Part shown: positions 6,229 to 13,510 of the stretch, piece by piece
Layout of the letters: each line of letters begins with the position of its first letter
How positions within the stretch are numbered: position 1 is the stretch's first letter
DNA from: CBDAKK01 sp965216965
Lineage (GTDB): Bacteria > Spirochaetota > Spirochaetia > WTKD01 > G963693115
Direction of reading: 5' to 3'
DNA: 35,788 bases
Assembly (NCBI GenBank): GCA_965216965.1
Contig: CBDCGX010000042.1
Location: 1 to 35,788 of the forward strand
Made by a program: the position numbers and the translations under genes
The notes under the pieces: model-generated
The model's database searches: none
What the model was told of the DNA's origin: nothing
The model's input: the letters and a program-made list of their open reading frames with translations, nothing else

Positions 6229-8360
6229 ACGAATACAAAGCGTTTAGCGGAATAATGAATAATACTTTATTGGATATAATAAACACGATACCAAAAGATA
6301 TTCCAAAGAGTATGGCAATGACAATAGCTATACACGGTATGTCTAGTTATTTGAGTGCATTTCATTATAAGATAAAATTAGGAGAAGATAACCTAATACC
6401 AGTAAATGTAATTGCATTTATTTTAGCAAAAAGTGGAATGAAAAAAACATCCACAGTAAGAAATGTTAGAAATCTATTTAAACAAGCATATGACAAGATA
6501 GACTTGAATAGATGGAAAAGAGAAATAGAAAGAGCAAGTGTAGTAGGCGAGAGTCCTAGGGATTTAAACCCTATGTCGAGCACATTGGGTACAGAAGCTG
6601 GTTTTACAAATAGAATTGCGGAGTTTATGAAAAATGGAATAGGTATGCCATCATTGTATGTAGATGAAGTTGCTACAGAGTTAGATAGTAGTGAAATAAT
6701 AGTGCATAACATAAAACTAATTGGTCAATTATTTGATAATGGAGATAGTGAAAGTAAGCCATTAAGAGATAGTAAAAATCAATTACCACAAATCAAGGGA
6801 ATGGGTGTGCCTGCACTATTTATAGGTTCTGAATATGGAATACTTGAACAACCTTCTACGTTAAAAAAGTTTGATATAGAATTTATGTCTAAACTAAGTA
6901 GAAGATCGTTCTTTGCATATCCTGAAGAAGTCAAAAATATACATCAAGAATTGAGTGCAGAAGAAGTGCTTGATAATATTAGAAATTTTGACGAAAAAGG
7001 AACTAAATACAAAGAAAAAATAACAAAGATAGCTTTGTCAATAGCAAGAATGTCTATTAATAAGGATAAAAACTTAATAGAAGTGGACAAGAAAGCTAAA
7101 GATTTAATTGATTATTATATGTTACACAATAAGGAAAGAGCAAAAGTAGAAGAAACGGAAATGCTAAGCCTAGAAGTGTCACATAGAGAATGGAAAGTAT
7201 TTAAGTTAGCAGGAATATTTGCTGTATTCAATAAGCGGCTTGAAATAAAAATACAAGATATTATTGAAGCAATAAGTGTAGCCGAAATGCTGGATGAAGA
7301 GTTAAAGAAGTTTAACAAGAAATCAAAAAGGCTAATATATGAAATGCTAATAGACCATCTCAGAGAAAAAAAGAAAATAAAAATCTATGAACTAATAGAA
7401 AAAAAGTGGATAAGAACGACTAAAGAAATAGAAGATTTAGTAGTGATTGCCAATAGTAAAATAGATGAAGATAGTAGTATTGTAATAGTGGATGATGAAG
7501 TCATTATGAATACATTAGTCAAAACAAAGATGTATGGAATCTCATACAAAAGAACACCAAAGAAAAAGGAAGATAGAAGAAAGCATATTACTAAGGGATA
7601 TAAATATATCCAAAAAGATTTCAAGTGGATGAAAAAAATAATGGAAAACAATACAGCGTATTGTATATTTGAATTTAAAGATGGAGTTAGAAATAAAAAT
7701 AACTTAAAAGGTACAGCACAAATGTTAGTACTAGATGTTGACGATTCAAATGAGACATATAGAGAAGTCTCAGATTTCCTAGCCGACTATGAGCATATAA
7801 TATGCACTACTAGCGACAATAGTAATCCTTATAAGTATAGGCTACTTCTACCAACAAATATAGAAATAGATGTTCCTAATCACCTATGGACAACATTTTT
7901 AAAAAGAGTAAGTGAAGAATTAGGAGTCAAAGCAGATTTATTAGCAAAGGCTCAAATCTTTTACGGATTCAAATCAAAGAATGCTATATACCAAGAAGGT
8001 GAGAAGTTTGATATAAGACATATAGTAAAAAATCTACCAAAAGAGAAAGAGAGAAAAATAGCACCTTTGGTAGGCAAGAAGTTAGAGAATGCGTGGAAAG
8101 AAAGATATAATCTATTTAGGTTCTTTTATGAAGAATCTATGTGGGGAAAATATCAACAATATCATAATTCGTTATGGTTGTATACTAGAAACTGTGCAGA
8201 AAAAGGACTAAAGCTAGAACTAGCAATAAAGATATTGTATGATATAGTAGAGTTTAGATTCACAGCAATGGGTAGGAAACCAAGAGGAGACTACTTGGAT
8301 AGCTTAATAGAGAGGATGGAAACATATGATGAATGGAGAGAAGAAAAAAAAGACTATTGA
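6201..8360 (+). CDS. replication protein: DUF3987-like P-loop ATPase joined to a primase-like domain
   Basis: A 719-aa two-part protein. Residues ~40-380 resemble DUF3987-type P-loop proteins: a Walker-A-like AKSGMKKTS (76-84), Walker-B-like SLYVDE (D155-E156), an SRRSFFAYPEE segment (~233-243) where family members have a conserved arginine, and a helical WKVFKLAGIFAVF region. Residues ~490-600 resemble archaeo-eukaryotic-type primases: LVLDVDD (D512, D514), then TTSD...YRLLLP (~536-551), then a third acidic position near D579. A C-terminal helical region (~645-719) is like PriCT tails. The second primase motif has Y-R where H-R is usual. Probable role is helicase/primase at the phage fork, consistent with the exonuclease, Sak4 and SSB genes downstream. 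Assignment rests on motifs only. Confidence 0.6.
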   Translation: MEQKFKKKLDEYKAFSGIMNNTLLDIINTIPKDIPKSMAMTIAIHGMSSYLSAFHYKIKLGEDNLIPVNVIAFILAKSGMKKTSTVRNVRNLFKQAYDKIDLNRWKREIERASVVGESPRDLNPMSSTLGTEAGFTNRIAEFMKNGIGMPSLYVDEVATELDSSEIIVHNIKLIGQLFDNGDSESKPLRDSKNQLPQIKGMGVPALFIGSEYGILEQPSTLKKFDIEFMSKLSRRSFFAYPEEVKNIHQELSAEEVLDNIRNFDEKGTKYKEKITKIALSIARMSINKDKNLIEVDKKAKDLIDYYMLHNKERAKVEETEMLSLEVSHREWKVFKLAGIFAVFNKRLEIKIQDIIEAISVAEMLDEELKKFNKKSKRLIYEMLIDHLREKKKIKIYELIEKKWIRTTKEIEDLVVIANSKIDEDSSIVIVDDEVIMNTLVKTKMYGISYKRTPKKKEDRRKHITKGYKYIQKDFKWMKKIMENNTAYCIFEFKDGVRNKNNLKGTAQMLVLDVDDSNETYREVSDFLADYEHIICTTSDNSNPYKYRLLLPTNIEIDVPNHLWTTFLKRVSEELGVKADLLAKAQIFYGFKSKNAIYQEGEKFDIRHIVKNLPKEKERKIAPLVGKKLENAWKERYNLFRFFYEESMWGKYQQYHNSLWLYTRNCAEKGLKLELAIKILYDIVEFRFTAMGRKPRGDYLDSLIERMETYDEWREEKKDY

Positions 8361-8649
8361 CATAGGAATGGTATTCCATAAAGATATAAAAAATGTAAAG
8401 AGCATATATATTGGAAGAGGAAGAAATAATCTAGGATATGGAAATCCTTACACAGTGGAAAAATGGGGTAGAAAAAAAGCCATTAAAAAGTATAAAAAAT
8501 ATATAGAAAAAAATATAGAAATACTAACTCCATTAAAAGAATTATACAAACACAATAACTTATTTTTAAAATGTTGGTGTAAAAGAGAAATTAATGGAGA
8601 TGTACAATGTCACGGAGATGTGATAAAAAAGATATTAATAAAAAGTTAA
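8326..8649 (+). CDS. DUF4326 domain protein
   Basis: A 107-aa protein matching the DUF4326 pattern: YIGRGR near residue 28, then LGYGNPY (~36-42), a central Lys-rich helix, and LKCWCKRE...CHGDVI near the C-terminus (~81-99). The family is widespread in phages; its function is not established. The Cys/His set (CWC...CH) could bind metal. It starts within the end of the primase gene (35-base overlap) after AGAGGA, and its own end overlaps the exonuclease gene by 43 bases. Two adjacent ATG codons (8326, 8329) are equally possible starts. Confidence 0.85.
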   Translation: MMNGEKKKKTIDIGMVFHKDIKNVKSIYIGRGRNNLGYGNPYTVEKWGRKKAIKKYKKYIEKNIEILTPLKELYKHNNLFLKCWCKREINGDVQCHGDVIKKILIKS

Positions 8650-9368
8650 CGATAGCAATAGATGGTGATAGCTTTTTATACATAGCAACATATAGGAGTT
8701 CAGAAAATGATTTGTTATTAGACACAGAAATGGCAATATTTCACTTTGAACAATTAGTTTGGGATATATATTTAAAATTTAGATTCTTTTTTAATAATAA
8801 AATGAATATAGATTATGTAATTATACTATCACCTAAGAAAACTTTTAGGAATAGAATATACCCGGAATACAAAGCCAATAGAAAAGGTAAAAGTATGGAT
8901 GGTATAGAAACTCTAAAAAGATTAATATCAAGACAAGATAATGCTTATATATTTAAAGATGTAGAAGCGGATGACGTAGTCATTATGTTAGCAAACAAGT
9001 ATAACTATTTAGTAGCATCAAAAGACAAAGATGTTTTAATGGCATCACCAACTATATACTATAATATCAATACGAAAAAAATCTATCCACCTAGAGATGA
9101 GTGGCAAATAGAAAGATGGTATTGGGTTCAAGCTTTAGCTGGAGATGGAGTAGATAATATTAAAGGGGGTAGTGGATATGGGATGATTAGAGCTAAGAAA
9201 AAAATAGAAAAAGATTATTATTCACAATTTAGTTGGGATAATTTTGCAAATTGCTTCGAAAGTGAAGAAGAGGCAATTCTTAGTATGAGGTTAGTTAGAA
9301 TGGACCAATATACAAAAAAGGGGGAAATTAAACTTTGGGAAAAAATAAAGTCGAAGTGGATAAGGTAA
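8607..9368 (+). CDS. 5'-3' exonuclease (FEN/T7 gp6 type)
   Basis: A flap-endonuclease-family 5' nuclease of 253 aa, slightly shorter than T7 gp6 (about 300). Metal-binding acids are in place: D19 and D21 in IDGD, E120/D122/D123 in EADDVV, D140/D142 in SKDKDV, and D180/D183 in AGDGVDNIKG. R81 and K89 lie in the RNRIYPEYKANRK arch segment, and GDGVDNIKGG begins the helix-three-turn-helix. In phages these enzymes remove RNA primers and degrade host DNA. The ATG follows GGAGA inside the DUF4326 gene. The fold and active site make this assignment secure. Confidence 0.92.
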   Translation: MSRRCDKKDINKKLTIAIDGDSFLYIATYRSSENDLLLDTEMAIFHFEQLVWDIYLKFRFFFNNKMNIDYVIILSPKKTFRNRIYPEYKANRKGKSMDGIETLKRLISRQDNAYIFKDVEADDVVIMLANKYNYLVASKDKDVLMASPTIYYNINTKKIYPPRDEWQIERWYWVQALAGDGVDNIKGGSGYGMIRAKKKIEKDYYSQFSWDNFANCFESEEEAILSMRLVRMDQYTKKGEIKLWEKIKSKWIR

Positions 9369-10042
9369 AAGGAAAAGGAGTATATGTGAATGTACCAATA
9401 TTTTTATGTGGAGAAACGGGAAGCGGAAAAACCTACTCACTAAGGAATTTAGATGATGAAAAAACATTATTTATAAATGTTGAAAACAAACCATTACCTT
9501 TTACACTTAAACACACAAAAACAAAAATAGTAACAACAAAAAAAGAGATGGATGCAACTCTATTAAAATTGCAAAAGTCGCAAGCTATTGACACTGTGAT
9601 CATAGATTCGTTTACAAGCTACACTGAAATAATTGCAGATTATGTAAACTTCAAATTCTCAGGATATGAACAATGGAAACAACACAATTCGATAATCTTT
9701 AGATTTATCAAAAAACTGAAATCATTGAAACAACAAGTTGTAATACTTGGAATACCTGAAGAGAAAGAAGATGATGCAAGCGGAAAGCAATATATAAAGG
9801 TAAAAGGTAGAGAACTACGATTTGGAACAACTGAAAAAGAGTTTACAATAGTATTGTTTACAAAACCAATATATAGTGAAGATGATGATGATGAGGAAAT
9901 AGAAAATTGTATTATTCAACATAGACCAAATAGAAAAAACACAGCAAAATGCCCTCCAGGAATGTTGGAAAAAGGGATTAGTAATGATATGCAGAAAATC
10001 ATTAAAAGTGTAAGAGATTTTTACGGAGGAAAAAATGAATAA
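9335..10042 (+). CDS. Sak4-like RecA-fold ATPase
   Basis: A 235-aa RecA-core ATPase of the AAA_24/Sak4 type. Walker A GETGSGKT is at 26-33; Walker B VIIDSF has D91; a strand-ending glycine VVILGIPEE follows near 140. Phage Sak4 proteins work with a phage SSB in single-strand annealing and replication-linked recombination, and such an SSB is encoded 750 bases downstream. Translation starts at TTG (9335), chosen because AAGGGGGA lies 8 bases upstream; a GTG seven codons later has no such site. The C-terminal ~60 residues are acidic then basic. It overlaps the exonuclease gene by 34 bases. Confidence 0.8.
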   Translation: MGKNKVEVDKVKGKGVYVNVPIFLCGETGSGKTYSLRNLDDEKTLFINVENKPLPFTLKHTKTKIVTTKKEMDATLLKLQKSQAIDTVIIDSFTSYTEIIADYVNFKFSGYEQWKQHNSIIFRFIKKLKSLKQQVVILGIPEEKEDDASGKQYIKVKGRELRFGTTEKEFTIVLFTKPIYSEDDDDEEIENCIIQHRPNRKNTAKCPPGMLEKGISNDMQKIIKSVRDFYGGKNE

Positions 10043-10328
10043 CATACTGAACATCATAAAAAAAGAGTTAGATGCAAACAATGGAATATTATCGCAGGCC
10101 TTTATACAAGATACTGCAGCTGAAGCCGAATGCTCTTTTGTCGGGTTAGGAGAGAATACTACAATATGCATACTAAGGCTAAAAAGCAAACACGAAATAG
10201 TAGGGGTATCTCAATCAATAAGAGATGGAGAAAATAGATCTAATATAGCAAAAGAGATGGCATACAGAAATGCAACAGATCAAATAGAGGGATTATACTA
10301 TGCCCTAACAAAAGTAATAGGAGGATAG
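10035..10328 (+). CDS. N4 Gp49/Sf6 gp66-family protein
   Basis: A 97-aa protein matching the phage Gp49/gp66 family: a TICILRLKSKHEIVG strand pair (~42-56), then EMAYRNATDQIEGLYYAL (~73-90), the typical AYxxA...LxGYxL ending. Its molecular role is unknown. The gene overlaps the Sak4 gene by 8 bases, and GGAGG precedes its ATG. It ends in TAG. The reading frame continues open past this stop for 76 more sense codons, discussed under the next entry. Confidence 0.8.
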   Translation: MNNILNIIKKELDANNGILSQAFIQDTAAEAECSFVGLGENTTICILRLKSKHEIVGVSQSIRDGENRSNIAKEMAYRNATDQIEGLYYALTKVIGG

Positions 10329-10334
10329 AATGGG

Positions 10335-10559
10335 ATAAATACGCTCCGAAAAGAGTTTAAACTAAAGATAAAAAACCACATCGATAAAAAAGATACAAAA
10401 GATTTTATATCTGAGTATAAAGTGATAGGTGTGAAATGGAATAAGGAGTCAACATTTGACTATCTTAATAACAACCCAGAGGTATTACTTCAAATGATTT
10501 CAATGTTCAATTTGGGGATAATAACAAAAGTAACAAAGACAATAGAGGAGTTACAATGA
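10335..10559 (+). CDS. small ORF lacking a canonical start; possible frameshifted or non-AUG gene
   Basis: An open frame of 74 codons with normal codon use and a plausible protein (INTLRKEFKLKI... to ...KTIEELQ), ending in an ATGA-like junction with the next gene. It has no ATG, GTG or TTG near its beginning. AGGAGG (10319-10324) lies well placed for an ATA codon at 10335. An ATG at 10330 in another frame hits a stop after two codons; one extra G in the GGG run there would join it to this frame (M-G-I-N-T-L). The frame is also continuous with the upstream Gp49-family gene across a single TAG. Whichever applies, the codons look translated. Function unknown. Confidence 0.5.
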   Translation: MNTLRKEFKLKIKNHIDKKDTKDFISEYKVIGVKWNKESTFDYLNNNPEVLLQMISMFNLGIITKVTKTIEELQ

Positions 10560-10801
10560 ACGCAAAAATACAAAGATTGAAAGATTCAATTGCAAAGATG
10601 AAAGAAAAAATCGAGATCAATGAAAGCAAGATAAGAGAGGAAGTAGAGTTAATCAAAAGTAGAAAAGAAGAAGAGAAAAAAAAGTTGGAAGAGGCAAGAA
10701 AAAGATATGAAGAACTCTATGGTCCAGAAGAAGAAGTAGAGTATAGTGGTAGAAAGAAAAAGAAAAACAAAAAAAACAAAAAGGATAACAAATGGGCATA
10801 A
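10556..10801 (+). CDS. small coiled-coil protein
   Basis: An 81-aa protein with a predicted coiled coil over residues 1-52 (heptads of Ile/Leu among Lys/Glu) and a very basic tail (RKKKKNKKNKKDNK) before the final KWA. It sits between the Gp49-family region and the SSB gene. GAGGAG lies before the ATG, and its end overlaps the SSB gene by 10 bases. Function unknown. The basic tail beside an acidic-tailed SSB could indicate interaction with that protein or with DNA; this is speculative. Confidence 0.65.
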   Translation: MNAKIQRLKDSIAKMKEKIEINESKIREEVELIKSRKEEEKKKLEEARKRYEELYGPEEEVEYSGRKKKKNKKNKKDNKWA

Positions 10802-11442
10802 AAATAGACAAAAAAGCTGCACTTAGAGCTGGTGGTATGGGTAGAATGCTTACGGGCATTTATAGTATGATAATAGTAAGAGGTTGGGAAGACAAAACAT
10901 CTAATGGTGATACTATACTCAATCTAGAGTTGGAAAATAGTGAAGGACAAAGAGCATTTATCTTTAACCTATGCACAGAAGAAAAATGGTCTACAGGAAA
11001 AGAAAACTTTATGTTTGCTAGAGTAATGGAGTTATTTGCTGTACTAGATGTAACAACAATATCATATTACAAAGATACTATTGTACAAAAAGACAAAAAA
11101 GTAAAAATCAAAGCTATCAAAGAACTCAAAGGTAAAAAGCTGAAAATGGCGGTACAGATAGTGTTGACCGTATACAATGATGAAGAGCAACAAAAGCTGC
11201 AGCTAGTAAACTCATTCTACAAAGACGGAAAAAGTTTGCTAGAAAAAGAAAAAGGTAAAGATGCAAAGAGAATCAAGCTATTGGAGAAGAAGCTAACCGA
11301 CTACGAAACTCAAGAGTGGAAGGATTGGAAAAATCTAGATGATGATGATGAAGACGAAGACTTCGAAAAGCCAAAGAAAAAAGGTAAAGGAAAGAAAAAA
11401 AAGAAAGAAGAAGAAGAAGATGATGATGATGATGATTGGTAA
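10792..11442 (+). CDS. putative single-stranded DNA-binding protein
   Basis: A 216-aa protein with a likely OB-fold N-terminal domain: GGMGRMLTGIYSMIIVRGWED, then a turn and INLELE/AFIFNL-like strands, broadly like phage DUF669-type SSBs. The C-terminus is an acidic tail interrupted by a Lys-rich stretch (about 178-216), ending in a run of six Asp and a Trp. Such acidic tips recruit partner proteins in many SSBs. It would coat unwound DNA and assist Sak4 annealing. Position downstream of exonuclease and Sak4 supports this. The ending is encoded by a GAT microsatellite, which may vary in length. I infer the fold rather than see a definitive motif. Confidence 0.7.
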   Translation: MGIKIDKKAALRAGGMGRMLTGIYSMIIVRGWEDKTSNGDTILNLELENSEGQRAFIFNLCTEEKWSTGKENFMFARVMELFAVLDVTTISYYKDTIVQKDKKVKIKAIKELKGKKLKMAVQIVLTVYNDEEQQKLQLVNSFYKDGKSLLEKEKGKDAKRIKLLEKKLTDYETQEWKDWKNLDDDDEDEDFEKPKKKGKGKKKKKEEEEDDDDDDW

Positions 11443-11449
11443 ATAATAA

Positions 11450-11471
11450 ATACGGAGTATTTTCTCCGTAT
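11450..11471 (+). terminator. perfect 8-bp hairpin after the SSB gene
   Basis: ATACGGAG and CTCCGTAT are perfect arms around a TATTTT loop, 8 bases after the SSB stop codon and 14 before the dUTPase ATG. No T tract follows on the + strand, so a strong terminator is unlikely; an mRNA 3'-end stabiliser or weak attenuator fits better. It also contains AAATACG, a heptamer found in several other gene junctions of this window. Confidence 0.45.
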
Positions 11472-11485
11472 AAAGAAAGGTAAAT

Positions 11486-12139
11486 ATGCAACTAGAAAAA
11501 CAAATAGGAAAGATGATAGAACAACAAAAAAAAATAAATACCCAAACAAATGGAGAAAATTGGAAGGAGAAAAAAAGAAACTGGGATTTAGCAATGTTTA
11601 CGGAATTAGCTGAATTAACGGAGTCAACACCTTGGAAATGGTACAAAAAAACTGAACTAGATATGGAAAATATCATAGTAGAGCTAGTAGACATATTTCA
11701 TTTCCTATTATCGTCGTTAATAAATAATGACATAAAACAAGAAATGATAGTTAAAATCATACACAATGAAATAAGAAAAACTAGAAATGAAAGAGGGCAA
11801 AAGGTAATAGAAAAAAGAATAGAGGACTTTGCTAAAACACTTTTTCAAGAAAATTGGGAAATAAAGAAGTTAACGATGTTTATAAGGCTAGTGATGGCAT
11901 TAAGCTCGTGGGGTAACCTATATAAAATATATAGAGGCAAAAATATTCTAAATATCTTTAGACAAGATAATGGGTATAAAGAAGGCTACTATATTAAAGT
12001 ATGGGAACAAGAAGAAGACAATAATTTTATGTATAGAGAAATGCTTGAAATGGGAATAGAAGATATAGACAAATTATATTCCATACTAGATAGTAGATAT
12101 ATGGAGATATTGGGATCAAAATCAAAGGAAGAAAAATGA
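11486..12139 (+). CDS. dimeric (all-alpha) dUTPase / dUTP pyrophosphatase
   Basis: A 217-aa dimeric dUTPase, hydrolysing dUTP to dUMP and pyrophosphate to keep uracil out of phage DNA and supply dTMP precursor. Motifs: TELAELTE with E40 and E43, a WKW at 50-52, VELVDIFHF with E66 and D69 (magnesium ligands), then the typical C-terminal GKNILNIFRQDNGYKEG block (151-166) and KVW...EDN (171-179). Length is normal. AAAGAAAGG precedes the ATG and a perfect hairpin lies upstream. It ends in an ATGA overlap with the next gene. Confidence 0.93.
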   Translation: MQLEKQIGKMIEQQKKINTQTNGENWKEKKRNWDLAMFTELAELTESTPWKWYKKTELDMENIIVELVDIFHFLLSSLINNDIKQEMIVKIIHNEIRKTRNERGQKVIEKRIEDFAKTLFQENWEIKKLTMFIRLVMALSSWGNLYKIYRGKNILNIFRQDNGYKEGYYIKVWEQEEDNNFMYREMLEMGIEDIDKLYSILDSRYMEILGSKSKEEK

Positions 12140-12453
12140 AAGAAGTAGAAGAGTCAAGAATGCAAGAAGAAATGCAGAAAGAAGAGCAAGATGTAATTGC
12201 AGCTATAATGAAAATGGACATTCAAAAAGGTGAAGCCTTAGTGAGATTAAGACAACAAAAAGACTTTCAAGAAGTATTCAATGATGGATATGTGAAAGAT
12301 TATGCTCTTACCCAGCAAATGCTAATGAAGGGACACGATACAGCTCAAAGACAAAAAGCAATGGAGGGGATAATAGCAAGAAGCCACTTCGTAGATTATC
12401 AAGAGCAAGTGTTGGAAAACTATGAAAAAGCAAAAGAATACATTTCTATGTAA
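12136..12453 (+). CDS. hypothetical protein, 105 aa
   Basis: A soluble, helical, Gln/Glu-rich protein I cannot name. A central segment (RLRQQKDFQEVFNDGYVKDYALTQQ, near 38-62) resembles small phage proteins that sit between replication and packaging genes in many podoviruses, but their role is unknown. It starts in an ATGA overlap with the dUTPase gene, with AAAGGAAG upstream. No membrane or signal sequence is visible. Confidence 0.7.
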   Translation: MKEVEESRMQEEMQKEEQDVIAAIMKMDIQKGEALVRLRQQKDFQEVFNDGYVKDYALTQQMLMKGHDTAQRQKAMEGIIARSHFVDYQEQVLENYEKAKEYISM

Positions 12454-12679
12454 AAATCATAGACCTAAAAGCTTTAGTTCATCCTCAAAACTAAGCTTTG
12501 ATGGAGTAGATATATATATAACAAAGAAAAGCTCAGAAGGTAAATATGTTAAAATATTTTGTGCATATACTATACCTGAGTTTATATTAATAACTACCGC
12601 AGAAACAAAAGAGCTACTAGTAGCAAAGCTAATAGCAAATATTAACTTACTAAAGAAGAAAATAAAGGAAAGAAGATGA
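12422..12679 (+). CDS. hypothetical protein, 85 aa
   Basis: A small basic protein (Lys/Ser-rich start, LLKKKIKERR end) with alternating strands in the middle (VDIYITKK, KYVKIFCAYTI, FILITTAE). Unknown function; the pattern could be a small beta domain plus a C-terminal helix. It overlaps the preceding gene by 32 bases, and only a weak TTGGAAA lies before the ATG, so expression may depend on coupling. It overlaps the next gene by ATGA. Confidence 0.6.
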   Translation: MKKQKNTFLCKNHRPKSFSSSSKLSFDGVDIYITKKSSEGKYVKIFCAYTIPEFILITTAETKELLVAKLIANINLLKKKIKERR

Positions 12680-13053
12680 GCATAAAAATAAAAAAACTAT
12701 GTAAACAAATGGAAAAGAGAGAACTAGATTTGTATCTAAAGAAAAATAAAAGATACAGATTATTGACTTTTGATGAATCATTCAAAATACTGAAGAAAGT
12801 AAAAGATAATGAAAGTATATTTTTTAGGATACAAGAAAAAGATGCAGGAGATATACCAATATCAATGAGAGATTTGCTAGATATAGGTATAGTAGATACA
12901 ATAGAAATAGTATCTAAACACAACCATATAATAAGCTTTAAAGCAACAAGCACAAATACATTATTTAGATTAGATGTATTTTTATTGAAAAAAACACTAG
13001 TAGAGAGAATTAGTGATATATGGAGGGGTTATGGAACTAAGGCAATTAGATAG
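12676..13053 (+). CDS. hypothetical protein, 125 aa
   Basis: Unrecognised soluble protein. It begins with basic helices (MSIKIKKLCKQMEKRELDLYLKKN) followed by a region rich in Ile and Val (GIVDTIEIVSKHNHIISFKA). AAGGAAAGAAG precedes its ATG, in a 4-base overlap with the gene before. Its last 23 bases overlap the small-terminase candidate. Synteny places it just before packaging genes; no function can be given. Confidence 0.65.
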   Translation: MSIKIKKLCKQMEKRELDLYLKKNKRYRLLTFDESFKILKKVKDNESIFFRIQEKDAGDIPISMRDLLDIGIVDTIEIVSKHNHIISFKATSTNTLFRLDVFLLKKTLVERISDIWRGYGTKAIR

Positions 13054-13510
13054 TATAAAGAAAAAATACAATCTATCTGAAAGACAAATGATAGAAGGAT
13101 TAATCTTTGTAGATAAAATAATAGAAGGAGTATCTACAAAAAGAGCATATGAAATAGCCACAAGAGAAGATAATGAAGCTAAAGCATATAATTTAAAGAA
13201 AAAAGAGTATATTATGGATATCTATGAAAAAAGAGATATAGACAAATCCATCAAGTATGCAGGACAAAGAGAAGCTATAATAAGAAAAGGGATGAGACTA
13301 GTAGAAAGCAGAGATAGTGATATTGCGTTAAAAGCAATGTCAATGTTAACACCATACATAGGAACGGGATTAGAGAAAAAAAAAGATGAAGAAGTAGAAG
13401 ATACAGCTAAAACATTAGCTAATATCCTATCCAATATATTAGAGATAGGAAGTAATAGAAAAATGATATCAACAAATGGAGAAATTATTGATGTGGGGAT
13501 ATTGGAATGA
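13031..13510 (+). CDS. putative terminase small subunit
   Basis: A 159-aa helical protein directly upstream of the large terminase, where small subunits (DNA recognition at packaging start) are normally encoded. The N-terminal ~60 residues (YNLSERQMIEGLIFVDKI...STKRAYEIA) look like a helix-turn-helix. A central helical region follows, then a short tail. The GTG at 13013 is possible, but GGAGGGG just before the ATG at 13031 favours the latter, though the spacing is short. It overlaps the large terminase by ATGA. Assignment rests mostly on position and helical character. Confidence 0.6.
   Translation: MELRQLDSIKKKYNLSERQMIEGLIFVDKIIEGVSTKRAYEIATREDNEAKAYNLKKKEYIMDIYEKRDIDKSIKYAGQREAIIRKGMRLVESRDSDIALKAMSMLTPYIGTGLEKKKDEEVEDTAKTLANILSNILEIGSNRKMISTNGEIIDVGILE

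Noticed and set aside
10326..10328. Genome-wide recoding of TAG as sense
   Set aside because: TAG ends the polymerase, capsid and other genes, and reading past those stops does not yield extended coding sequence.
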